Below, piece after piece: positions 28,350 to 36,395 of a DNA stretch of 64,000 nt. Every line of letters begins with the position of its first letter. Positions within the stretch are counted from its first letter, which is position 1. The DNA is from Saprospiraceae bacterium. GTDB taxonomy: Bacteria > Bacteroidota > Bacteroidia > Chitinophagales > Saprospiraceae. The stretch is taken from NCBI GenBank assembly GCA_016715405.1, contig JADKAE010000003.1, forward strand, positions 124,001 to 188,000, given 5' to 3'. The translations under genes and the position numbers were made by a program. The notes below the pieces were generated by a model. The model ran no database searches and had not been told where the DNA came from. It worked only from the letters and a program-made list of their open reading frames with translations.

Positions 28350-28946
28350 CTACGCATCCTTCCAGCGCCACAAATACCAACAGGCATACGTTCGCCAGGG
28401 CTGCCAGGGTTTGGAGATCTCTTCCATTTTTTGTTTAAGCGCCCGGCCTTTGGCTTCGAATTGATAAAGGCCTTGCATAGCCTGCTGAATACCATAATCA
28501 TCCAGCGGCATCACATCGGGGCGCATCAGGGTAAACATCAGAATTATCTCGACCGTCCAGCGCCCAACTCCTTTAATCTGTGTGAGATACGAAATAATCT
28601 GCTCGTCTTCCCACGAAGACCAGTCGAAGCCGACTTTGTCTTCGCGCTGAAAAAAATCGGCCACATTGCGCATGTACTCCGACTTTTGCCGCGACAATCC
28701 ACACGCGCGCAAAGCTGATTCATCCAAAGCAAGCAATAATTCGGGGTGTGGATTGCCATCGGGGAACAAGGCCGCAAAGCGCTTATGGATGGCGCCGGCA
28801 GAAGCTCCCGACAATTGCTGGTATAAGATAGCCCTCAGCAAACGCTCGTATACCTCGCCACCCTGTATGGGTTCGAGTTGAATACTATTCACCAGCGGTT
28901 GAAGTCGGCTGTCTTTTGAAAGGTGAGCTATAATATGAGGCGTCAT
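28350..28946 (-). CDS. DNA-3-methyladenine glycosylase (AlkA-type HhH-GPD)
   Basis: 198 residues. Helix-hairpin-helix LTQIKGVGRWTVEIILMF (about 128-145) and the catalytic Asp in MPLDDYGI (about 155), with LLRAILYQQLSGASAGAIHK near residue 35-54 as in other family members. It excises alkylated purines from DNA in base excision repair. No four-Cys iron-sulfur loop, so it is not EndoIII-like. Its 3' end touches the octamer array, and its start lies 3 bp after the GNAT stop, so the two are likely an operon read leftwards. Confidence 0.94.
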   Translation of the reverse strand: MTPHIIAHLSKDSRLQPLVNSIQLEPIQGGEVYERLLRAILYQQLSGASAGAIHKRFAALFPDGNPHPELLLALDESALRACGLSRQKSEYMRNVADFFQREDKVGFDWSSWEDEQIISYLTQIKGVGRWTVEIILMFTLMRPDVMPLDDYGIQQAMQGLYQFEAKGRALKQKMEEISKPWQPWRTYACWYLWRWKDA

Positions 28947-28949
28947 ACC

Positions 28950-29429
28950 CTATTTAGCTTGTACTTCCGGAGAGGCTACATGTGCCGGATTGTGGAGCCG
29001 CAATTCTACATACTCCGATTTAAAGCCGATTTTTTTAAACAACTTGAGCGCAGGCGAGCGCGGGGAAAGCCGCATAGAAATATCCCCGTCGGCACAAGCG
29101 CTTACCTTCCTGAAAATTTGCTGCACCAGCATGTCGCAAGAGGCTACATCAGGGTGAAATACCGCATACGCCAGTACATACGATGGGCCGTAGCCCTCCA
29201 ATCCCGTCTTGTTAGCTATTACTGCCGCCACGATATTATCGCCGTCTTGCGCCGTAATGATAAACCCGCCAAAGGACGGTTTTACCTTCAGTGCGTAATC
29301 GATTGCACCGCCGATGTATTGGCGGTTGTCGGAGGGTACATTTTTCACCAGGAACTTAACCAATTCGTTTCGCTCCCTCGAGTTCATCCCCGAATATGCG
29401 TTGTATAGGTGTATCTCATGATGTGACAT
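28950..29429 (-). CDS. GNAT-like N-acetyltransferase
   Basis: About 159 residues from the ATG at 29429 (MSHHEIHLYNAYSGMNSRER). The central GGFIITAQDGDNIVAAVIAN and the C-terminal SPALKLFKKIGFKSEYVELR are the beta-strand 4 and final helix-strand patterns of GNAT folds, but the P-loop Q/RxxGxG/A is not obvious, so acetyl-CoA binding is inferred. Substrate unknown. Upstream of the glycosylase with 3 bp between them. Confidence 0.7.
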   Translation of the reverse strand: MSHHEIHLYNAYSGMNSRERNELVKFLVKNVPSDNRQYIGGAIDYALKVKPSFGGFIITAQDGDNIVAAVIANKTGLEGYGPSYVLAYAVFHPDVASCDMLVQQIFRKVSACADGDISMRLSPRSPALKLFKKIGFKSEYVELRLHNPAHVASPEVQAK

Positions 29430-29618
29430 GGAGGGTATTTTTTTCGCTATAACGACCGCTAAAAAGTTAAAAATAATATATGACCTCGATTCATCCAAAG
29501 CCGGGTATGTAAAATTTAAGTGAAATATTCTGATTATCAATCACATAAAAAGCACAAGCCTTTGAATTCACTATGCAACAAAGCAATTTCATTTTTTTCC
29601 ACACCCCAACAAAAACAA

Positions 29619-29656
29619 ACGCGCCACCCTGGGATTGGATTCCCGGGATGGCGCGT
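29619..29656 (-). terminator. Intrinsic terminator of the haloperoxidase gene
   Basis: A strong GC stem, ACGCGCCACCCTGGGA pairing with TCCCGGGATGGCGCGT around a 6-base loop, is followed on the minus strand by a T-rich stretch. It lies 31 bp after the stop codon at 29688. Confidence 0.8.
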
Positions 29657-29687
29657 GAGGCTTATTATCTCTAGTAAAAGAATTGAA

Positions 29688-31064
29688 TTACTTCGTCCAC
29701 TCCAGATCGTTAACGCGGCGGGCTACGAGGTAGCCCAAACGAAGGCTTTCGTCGGCATCCATGCGGTAGTGAACACCGAGGTAAACGCGGGAAATGGCAT
29801 TTTCGTAAGCCATCTCGTCAAAGTTATTAAACGAACGCGGCGTGCCGTTGAATTCCACGCGGTATTCGTGGCAGCGGTCGGTCATGGCGTAATTGTGATC
29901 AAAAATATCGGATAGAACACCGGCGGCGGCAGAGCCGAAACCGGCGTGACCGGAAGGATAAGCCGGGAAAGGAGGCGTTACGCCTGTTTCGCCGCTAATC
30001 GGGTTGTCAAGCGTTGTATTCCAGTTGGGATCTATAACCCGGTTGATGTAACTGATCGGACGTTCCACATTGTAGTGGTATTTCGAATTCCATACTACAA
30101 TGCCAACATCACACAGCGCCATACCTATCTTGGCATAAGCATAAACTGCCGTAGCCAGGCTGGAATTTTCCTGCGTAATCACCTGATTGAGGATAGCCAT
30201 CCACCGACCGGCAGGCTCAAACGTAAGCTCGAAAAAATCGTCGCTCCAAAACTCAGCGATCCACTGGCGCTCCGGGTCAATAGGGGTTGTAAGCGTATAC
30301 GTCTCCAGCGCCTGGCCGTAAAACGGCGAAGTAGGAGATTCGCTAAAGGCTAGCGGCGCCTTGGCAATTTTATCACTGGGAGTAATGGCAAATGGCCGAA
30401 CCTGTCCCCAATACGGGAACAAACCACGCGTATAATCCGGCTTGGTAGGCTGCCATTTACCCGCGCCTGTAGGCGGCACGTAGTCGGCCGGGTGCGGGTT
30501 TTGGTAACCACTATGGCCGATTGCATCGGTGGTCGACCAGCCAAAAAACGTGGCAGCTACATTCCGTCCATGATCTCTCGACCGTTCAAATACATTCTGA
30601 TCAATTTCAGTGGAAAACTCGTCTTCATACGCACTTTCCAGCGTGGCAATACGCGATTTGTAATATTCCGGAATATGCGGATAAAAGTTTTCCAACATAT
30701 ACCCATACACTGCATTTATCACAGTAGGCCAATGGTATTCCAACCCCGGTTCTACTTTGGGAACATGCAACCCAGGGAAGTTGTTAGCTATGGATTGGTG
30801 ATCAGGGATGGCAGAAACGATCGATTCGTAAGCGGCTAATCCAGCGTATGCCATCATGCGAGCCGCGGCAGGCGGTCGATAACCTGGTGCGTAGCGGTCA
30901 ACTTCCAACAGCAAATCATTCCAGCGAAGCGCTATCTCCGCGTCATAATCAGCTGCACTCTGTACTTCCGTAATGTCTTCTGTGTCATTTTGGCAGGCCG
31001 CCATCCCAATCACGAGCGCAGCTACCAGCAGTAACTTTCCTGTTTTAAGTAAGTGTACGTTCAT
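29688..31064 (-). CDS. Vanadium-dependent haloperoxidase / PAP2-family lipoprotein
   Basis: About 458 residues from the ATG at 31064. Lipoprotein signal MNVHLLKTGKLLLVAALVIG ending MAAC (Cys23). Vanadate-binding pocket motifs are all present: ERPISYINRVIDPNW, PSGHAGFGSAAAGVL and SRVYLGVHYRMDAD. Helix-rich N-terminal half as in bacterial vanadium chloro/bromoperoxidases. Family members oxidise halides with hydrogen peroxide; some act only as phosphatases. Monocistronic, with its own terminator at 29619-29656. Confidence 0.9.
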   Translation of the reverse strand: MNVHLLKTGKLLLVAALVIGMAACQNDTEDITEVQSAADYDAEIALRWNDLLLEVDRYAPGYRPPAAARMMAYAGLAAYESIVSAIPDHQSIANNFPGLHVPKVEPGLEYHWPTVINAVYGYMLENFYPHIPEYYKSRIATLESAYEDEFSTEIDQNVFERSRDHGRNVAATFFGWSTTDAIGHSGYQNPHPADYVPPTGAGKWQPTKPDYTRGLFPYWGQVRPFAITPSDKIAKAPLAFSESPTSPFYGQALETYTLTTPIDPERQWIAEFWSDDFFELTFEPAGRWMAILNQVITQENSSLATAVYAYAKIGMALCDVGIVVWNSKYHYNVERPISYINRVIDPNWNTTLDNPISGETGVTPPFPAYPSGHAGFGSAAAGVLSDIFDHNYAMTDRCHEYRVEFNGTPRSFNNFDEMAYENAISRVYLGVHYRMDADESLRLGYLVARRVNDLEWTK

Positions 31065-31316
31065 AAGACTAAAAAAATTAGTGTAAAAGTGGAATAATAT
31101 CTTATCACATGCCCAAAGATGCCCTAAAGACAATAACCTCTCAAAACTAGTTTTTGTATTGTATCGGAAAAATCAAGGAAAGGTTGCATTCATCTGCATC
31201 TTTTTTGTAATAAAATGCCGTGCAACCCAATTGGTATTTAAAGTATGCAGAAAAGCTCGTTGGCAAAGGTAGAAATTATTTGTCGATTTGCTGATTTCTT
31301 GAAGCGATGATTTTTA

Positions 31317-31913
31317 TCATTGCCTCAGCAGGTGAGCATATATACGCAGCAGGATCGATTCCTCCCGCTCCCAGGTAAGCGTTTCCCCGGCTTTCCCGCA
31401 ATTGGTTTGCAGGCGTTGATAAAGTACCGAATCGGCGAGTAAGCGCTGAATGGTTGTGGCAATCTTATCGGGGGTCAATTCATCCAGAAGCACGAAAACA
31501 TCGTATTGATCGTTTAAAACGCGGTATTCCGGAAAGTCCATATGGATAGACGGGATGCCCGCCTGGATATAATCGAATGCTTTGTTGGCCAGCGAATAAT
31601 AATAGCTCAACCCTTTGTTTTCCAATAGGTTGAGCCCAAGGGTAGCTTGCAAAGTGAGTTTTTTAAGCTCATCGGGCCGCACAAACCCCAGGAAGCGCAC
31701 CCGGTCGTCGAGCCCCAGCCGGCGGCTCAATTGCCGCAGCGAATCGCTCAGATCGCCTTCTCCAGCCAGCCATAGGCGCACATCCGGTAAATACTTCATA
31801 GCTTCGATGGCCTGCTCCAATCCGCGCCCCTCATTCAAAGCCCCCTGGTAGAGGACTATGCGATCTCCTCCTCCCCCCCTCCCCCTCGCCCCCTCTCCCC
31901 CTCGCCGGTACAT
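31317..31913 (-). CDS. GT4 glycosyltransferase, C-terminal part (split by octamer array)
   Basis: The coding sense begins at DRIVLYQGALNEGRGLEQAI (about 31866) and runs to the end. It includes the donor-binding Rossmann half of a GT4 enzyme: DVRLWLAGEGDLSDSLRQL, RVRFLGFVRPDEL, SLANKAFDYIQAGIPSIHMD and the acidic residue region before PEYRVLNDQYD. The 18 residues before it are Arg/Gly codons of the array. The N-terminal part is in the frame one base earlier. A product from the ATG at 31913 would lack the acceptor domain. Confidence 0.88.
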   Translation of the reverse strand: MYRRGGEGARGRGGGGDRIVLYQGALNEGRGLEQAIEAMKYLPDVRLWLAGEGDLSDSLRQLSRRLGLDDRVRFLGFVRPDELKKLTLQATLGLNLLENKGLSYYYSLANKAFDYIQAGIPSIHMDFPEYRVLNDQYDVFVLLDELTPDKIATTIQRLLADSVLYQRLQTNCGKAGETLTWEREESILLRIYAHLLRQ

Positions 31914-32421
31914 TGCGAACTACGGCAAACGGCTTGCCGTATCTTTGAGAAAGCAGCTTGCCCAGCCCCTCCCCTACCGTGTAGGCGGCATCCACGCGCG
32001 GTACCAGCAGCCGGGCCAACCACTCCCATATTTTTTTTACCATAGGCCTCCGCACTACCTCGGGCACTTCGGTAAAATATTCGTGGGCATCGTACAAACA
32101 GGGTTTGCGTTTTAACCTGGCCGCCACAAAACAAGGCAGCAAGGTGTCAAGGTCTACCGCACTGGCGGCGGCGAAGGTATGTGTAAGCAGGAAAAAGAGC
32201 AGGCGCAGGTTGTATTCCAGATAAAAGAGCTTGCCGCTTTCGAAATAACAACGCAGGCGAACCTGGCGCCAGCCGGCGGGCGCTAACGGAGGCGATTGGG
32301 GCCTGAGCCGCCCCACAAGCCATACCTCATACCCGGCACGCGACAGGCTGCCGCATATGCGTTGCATGCGCTGGTCGTATACAATGTCGTTGGTGACGGT
32401 GAGGATGATGCGCTGTGGCAT
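31831..32421 (-). CDS. GT4 glycosyltransferase, N-terminal part (split by octamer array)
   Basis: True coding runs from ATG 32421 (MPQRIILTVTNDIVYDQRMQ) to FAVVRNVP at about 31909. It is the acceptor-binding half: RICGSLSRAGYEVWLVGR, CLYDAHEYFTEVPEVVRRP and VDAAYTVGEGLGKLLSQRYG. After RNVP the frame enters the G-rich array and ends in unrelated residues. Together with the previous entry it would make about 365 residues, a normal GT4 length. No other polysaccharide genes are close. Confidence 0.88.
   Translation of the reverse strand: MPQRIILTVTNDIVYDQRMQRICGSLSRAGYEVWLVGRLRPQSPPLAPAGWRQVRLRCYFESGKLFYLEYNLRLLFFLLTHTFAAASAVDLDTLLPCFVAARLKRKPCLYDAHEYFTEVPEVVRRPMVKKIWEWLARLLVPRVDAAYTVGEGLGKLLSQRYGKPFAVVRNVPARGRGGEGEGGRRRSHSPLPGGFE
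31868..31908. repeat. 8-bp array inside the glycosyltransferase (CCCCCTCG)
   Basis: Three 8-bp units at 31881-31888, 31889-31896 and 31897-31904 (CCCCCTCG, CCCCCTCT, CCCCCTCG) and a degenerate C-rich lead. On the coding strand the unit is CGAGGGGG, the same family as 12489-12633. The two halves of the gene are out of frame by one base across it. Confidence 0.9.
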
Positions 32422-32423
32422 TT

Positions 32424-32535
32424 GAGAGTGTGAGAGTGTGAGAGTGTGAGAGGGTGAGAGTGTGAGAGGGTGGGAGGGTGGGAGAGAACCTAAATTCTTA
32501 TCTCACCCTCCCACACTCTCACCCTCCCACACTCA
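32424..32535. repeat. 8-bp array with inverted copy (GTGAGAGT / ACTCTCAC)
   Basis: About eight units of TGTGAGAG or GGTGGGAG are followed, after a short spacer near 32485-32502, by TCACCCTCCCACACTCTCAC and further CCCTCCCACACTC. The right half is the reverse complement of the left, so the region can fold into a hairpin of roughly 40 bp. It fills the gap between the glycosyltransferase and the porin-like gene. Confidence 0.92.
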
Positions 32536-32547
32536 ATCTATGTATCC

Positions 32548-33224
32548 TCAAAACAAAAATCCGGCAGTAAGGCCGATGCCTCGCGTGCGGGTATAGGGTT
32601 TATTATCGTTGGAATTGTCGGCATCGTCGTCGAGCAGATTATTGATGCCGAGGTTGTAGCGGGCGTCCACAAAAAGTGGCCTATACTGACCCCGGCGCCA
32701 AAAGAAACGCCCCAGTCGATGCGCTTCTGGTTATTGTCCTCGTCGCTATAATCGATATCAAATTCGTCTTTGGTGGTGACGCCCAGCAGGGTGAGTTCGG
32801 TTTCGCCGCGGCCGTTGAGGGCAAAGCCGGCGAAGGGGCCGCCCAGCAGATAAAAGCCGAGGCCCTCGCCTTCCGTATTGCCCAACTTGATTTTGGCCAG
32901 CACGGGTATTTCCACATAATTGTAGATGACGCGGGTAACCGTCTTGTTGTTTTCGTTGATTACGTATTCCGACTTGCCGCCTTTTTGGATAAACAAAAAT
33001 TCGGGTTGGATAACGAAACGGTCGATGAGTTTGACTTCGGCTACAATGCCGGCCTGGAGGCCCAGCACCGACTTTTTGCGGTAATCGCCTATATTATCTT
33101 CTGATGCGGATTCGGAGAGGCTGGCGTAGTTGATACCGGCTTTCAAGCCGATTTGTGCCAGTAGAGGTTGTTGGAAGGCCAGGAAAACCAGTGAAAACAG
33201 TGCAATCGCCAATAGCTTGTTCAT
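32548..33224 (-). CDS. Porin-like outer-membrane beta-barrel protein, frameshifted near the end
   Basis: The open frame 32538-33224 (228 aa) starts with signal peptide MNKLLAIALFSLVFLAFQQP and has barrel strands GLKAGINYASL, LQAGIVAEVKLIDRFVIQPE and NYVEIPVLAKIKL of the OMP_b-brl_2 type. Near 32682 the frame is lost. With one base added it continues LFVDARYNLGINNLLDDDAD and ends GIGLTAGFLF with a C-terminal Phe at 32548, as expected for BAM substrates. So the natural protein is about 225 residues. Function unknown. Confidence 0.85.
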
Positions 33225-33374
33225 GGTCGTGGTTTTAGTGATAGAAGCGTATTGTCTGCTGTCTTCAAGTGGTTTTTGGGGTTGACTGCTAATAACAAAT
33301 TGATGCTATATGAAAAGTGATTACACGTCTAAAAACGAAACAGTTGTCAATAAAATTATGCCGGAAAAAGAAAA

Positions 33375-33404
33375 CTGGGCAGCGGTTCTTTTACCACTAC
33401 CCAG
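33375..33404 (-). terminator. Intrinsic terminator candidate
   Basis: CTGGGTAGTGG pairs with CCGCTGCCCAG (11 bp, some G-T) around an 8-base loop on the minus strand and is followed by TTTTCTTTTTC. It lies 150 bp upstream of the porin-like start, so it ends some transcript coming from the 33400-33810 region. Confidence 0.6.
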
Positions 33405-33811
33405 CCCGGAATAATAGCAACTATCTACTTATCTCCAATTGCCCTTCTGAAAAAAAAACACCCTTAAGTCTTTATTCACAAGCTTCCCATTCTTTAAACA
33501 GGAGCTGATTGGTTGTCAAATTGACGGGGGAAACGAAGGTTTTTGCATGTGATAAAGTAGTCTTTTCTCCCCTATTGCCTTCGCTTCCACCCCACAGTCA
33601 ATGAACTCATTAGCGTTATGCTGAGCAAAAGTGCCCTGCATCTTTTATCGATTGCAGGGCTTCCGAATTGCCCTATGAACATTAACGCTTTCTCATGGCA
33701 TGCTCCCCTTCGGGAGTTTCGGAGACTGGGGACCCTCGCTTCCCCAATACTCCTGTGATTCATAGTGCGAACTCAGTGGTTTAGCTTTATCCTGGTATTT
33801 CTGTTTTTCAA

Positions 33812-34024
33812 AAAAAGTTGGACAGTAGCGTTCACTCTACTGCCCAACTACCTTAAGTGAGTCTTGTAATTAAGGACAGATAGAATAGAGAAAATAAACC
33901 AGGTTAATTTTTCAAAAACAACGACTTCGACTTGGTTGGGATGACTTTTGAAGCCCTGATGGTTTTTTTGTGGGTTATACGTTTGTGTCGTTTTTCGTTG
34001 TTTCTGTGTGTATCCCTTTGAATA
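33812..34024 (-). ncRNA. Candidate small RNA or leader transcript of about 210 nt
   Basis: Bounded by a minus-strand promoter (TTTG-N20-TATCTTTG at 34061-34030) and an intrinsic terminator (33817-33848). The only ORF (residues such as YTQKQRKTTQTYNPQKNHQG) has low-complexity composition and no start with good context. I cannot assign an Rfam family. Confidence 0.4.
33817..33848 (-). terminator. Intrinsic terminator
   Basis: GTTGGGCAGTAG pairs with CTACTGTCCAAC on the minus strand with a short loop, followed by seven T. No protein-coding gene ends nearby, which is why a small RNA is proposed upstream of it. Confidence 0.75.
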
Positions 34025-34029
34025 CGATA

Positions 34030-34061
34030 CAAAGATATCCCCACTCCACACCCTACTCAAA
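34030..34061 (-). promoter_or_regulatory. Bacteroidota-type promoter
   Basis: On the minus strand: TTTG at 34061-34058, 20-bp spacer, TATCTTTG at 34037-34030, matching the Bacteroidota -33/-7 consensus TTG and TAnnTTTG. Confidence 0.5.
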
Positions 34062-34264
34062 CCAAGCTTTGTATTTGCTTTGAGTTTCTGACCCCCATAT
34101 CCCCAAACCTATAAACCCATAAACCCATAAACAAACACATGATTATCAATTTCTTACAAACATATTTATAATTATAATTTTTATACAAAACTTTAAATTC
34201 CTAACAGCTAAATTTTTTTTATCTTTCCCTCGTTTTTAAGTGTTTTTTAACAAAAAAAGAAAAA

Positions 34265-35754
34265 ATGAAAGGCAGGGAAGACCTGTTCCAGCTCATCCGT
34301 GCGATGTCGAAATCGGAAAAGCGATACTTTACCCTCGACGCTCAGAAGAGCGGTCGCAAGGGATCGCGCTACCTCGAACTGTTTCAGGCATTAAACGACA
34401 CCGTTGAATACGACGAATCGACGCTCAAGCAGCAATTCGGCAAAAACCTGCCTTTCGACAAAACCTATCTTTACGAAGCCATCCTGAGAAGTATGCGCGA
34501 CTATCGCAGCGCCAACTCGTATGCCGCAAAGATCAAAGAGATGATCCTCGACTCGAAATACCTCTACGAGCGTGGGCTTTACGAACAAGCCGAAGAACGA
34601 CTGGAGTCGGCCAAAAAACTGGCCTACGAACTCGGCGACCAACTGTCGATCATCGAACTCAATAAGGAACAACGCCGGTTGTGGAAAGACACCAAACGCA
34701 AAGGCTTCGAACAACAAATCGATATCCTGATCGGCGAAAAAGACGACAACCTGCGCAAACTGCACGAAGAGCTGCATTTTCTGGATACCCACGACCAACT
34801 GCTGGTGGAGATCCGCAAAAATCCCCGGCTGGCGGAAGGAAAACAACGCGAGCTGCTCAAAGCCCGCTTTTCTACCCTGCTGAAAGCCCTCGATGAAGAA
34901 CCCACCTCGGTACAGGGCCAACTGCGCTTTTATCAGTGTATGGCCCTGTTTTCGCAGCTCACCGGCGACGCCGACAAGGTATTTGAATACTACAATAAGG
35001 TGGTGAGTTGCTGGAACGCCCGCCCCAAGTACAAAGACGAAGAATTCTACCGCTACGTACTCGACGTGTCGAACCTGCTGCACGCCGCCTTCTCCAACGA
35101 CAGCAAACGCCACCTCATCCCGGGTCTGTTGGCTGAACTCGAACAGGAAACACCCGCCAACCCCCACGACCAGCAGGTGTTGTTCCAGAAGATCGCGGTG
35201 TATAAACTCGTATATCACATCAATACAGGCGATTTTTCGCAAACCGATTCGATTATCGATACGATCGACCATTGGCTGAAGCAATACAATTTCTCTACTG
35301 CCGGCGAGCTGGTAATTTTATTTAATGCCGCGCTTTTGCTATTTATGGCTGAAAAATACGAGTTGTGCAAGCAATGGGCCGAGCGCATCATCAGTCGCCC
35401 CCGCACCACCCAACGCCAGGATATCCAGATGGGTATCCGCCTCATTCACCTAATAGCGACATACCAGTGCGGCGACGTGGAAGAGGTAGAAGCCTGCCTG
35501 CGCAGCACGCAGCGGTACTACCACCGCGTATTGACCGAAAAGACGGCTTTTTCTCCGACGTGGTACACTGGCTCAGGCGCTTTTACGGCGCTCCCCCTCG
35601 CGAACTTGTGGCCCTCTACCGCGAAATGCGTCAGACGCTGCTCGATCTGAAAGCAAACAAGCAGGAAGTGCCCCTCGGATTGGATGAATTGCTGTTGATT
35701 TGGCTGGATAGCCGGATTAATAGGCAGAGTATTGCGGCGCTGATTAGGTCTTAG
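34265..35754 (+). CDS. TPR-like helical protein, frameshifted near the end
   Basis: The open frame 34265-35650 starts MKGREDLFQLIRAMSKSEKR and is all-alpha, rich in paired helices such as LYERGLYEQAEERLESAKKL, which look like divergent tetratricopeptide repeats. At about 35540 (after HRVLTEK) the frame is lost; one more A in the preceding AAAA gives DGFFSDVVHWLRRFYGAPPR and a stop at 35752-35754, for about 496 residues. No catalytic motif or signal peptide. Proteins with this start are common in Saprospiria and unassigned. Confidence 0.8.
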
Positions 35755-35756
35755 CA

Positions 35757-35823
35757 TTCAGGGCTCAGGGCTCAGGGCTTAGCGGCTAACTGCTAAGCCC
35801 TAAGCCCTAAGCCCTGAATGCTA
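35757..35823. repeat. 7-bp array with perfect inverted copy (CAGGGCT / AGCCCTA)
   Basis: CATTCAGGGCTCAGGGCTCA and GGGCTTAGC are mirrored by GCTAAGCCCTAAGCCC and TAAGCCCTGAATG, giving a nearly perfect 30-bp hairpin centred near 35790. It lies 2 bp after the stop of the TPR-like gene and 5 bp before the end of the converging gene, so it could serve as a two-way terminator. Confidence 0.93.
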
Positions 35824-35828
35824 AAAAG

Positions 35829-36269
35829 CTACTTCTCCATAGACACAATCTCAATAGAATTGCCGATGCGGCGGATATTGACCACCTTGTCTTTGAGCGT
35901 AAACAGATAAGCTTTCAACTTTTCGAGTTCTACATAGCCGTCCTCGGGGCCTTGGGCCATGCTACTGTCGATATCCGTAGCGCCGATGAGGCTGCTGTCG
36001 ATATCGGTAGCGCCGATAATGGCCAGCGACTGGCTCCGGCGGTTGTAGAAGACCGTCCATTGGGCGCCGGCAGTAGTGAGTTTCAGTACTTTGCCGCGTT
36101 TTTCGGTAGAAGAACTATCGGATTCGATAGTGCTGACGGCGGTAATTTGGCCTTTTAGCACGCCAATATATACGCCTTTATCGCTATCGAGCGGAAAAGA
36201 GAAAGCCCTGCCCTCGTCGATGAGGAAAAGGGTGCGCATATCGGTAGAAAAAGCAACCGTATTGACCAT
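35829..36269 (-). CDS. Hypothetical protein with 10-residue internal duplication
   Basis: 146 residues with no signal peptide, starting MVNTVAFSTDMRTLFLIDEG. Residues about 90-110 read IGATDIDSSL then IGATDIDSSM, two copies of a 30-bp DNA unit (about 35955-36015) that look recently duplicated. Not recognised. The next gene is read in the same direction after 125 bp. Confidence 0.7.
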   Translation of the reverse strand: MVNTVAFSTDMRTLFLIDEGRAFSFPLDSDKGVYIGVLKGQITAVSTIESDSSSTEKRGKVLKLTTAGAQWTVFYNRRSQSLAIIGATDIDSSLIGATDIDSSMAQGPEDGYVELEKLKAYLFTLKDKVVNIRRIGNSIEIVSMEK

Positions 36270-36395
36270 AGTGGCTGTTTTTTTGTAACTGGTTTAGTTT
36301 GTTCCAACCGTTCCGGGAATAGTCTTATTGGCCACTTCGAGAAGGTTTTAATGAGCAATTGGTAGTAGACCCGCTCAAAGTTAAGAAAAAGCGTA

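Larger units (their letters stand above)
33225..34264. other. 1-kb gap without recognised genes
   Basis: No convincing protein is encoded. On the minus strand there are two terminator-like hairpins (33375-33404, 33817-33848) and a promoter at 34030-34061, suggesting at least one small transcript. 33632-33657 (CCCTGCA...TGCAGGG) and 33703-33716 (CTCCC-CTTC-GGGAG) are further stems. The last 200 bp before the TPR-like gene are AT-rich, with TATCTTTC at about 34217 as a likely -7 element for that gene. Confidence 0.5.

Noticed and set aside
28125..28718. ORFs over the CAGTCGTA array on both strands
   Set aside because: An array of 8-bp units reads open in all frames; these have no start context and overlap the glycosylase gene.
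33572..33763. ORF of 63 residues with Arg-rich composition
   Set aside because: It lies over predicted RNA stems and has no start context; kept as part of the unassigned region.
34391..35284. 297-residue ORF opposite the TPR-like gene
   Set aside because: Antisense shadow; its composition mirrors the coding strand.
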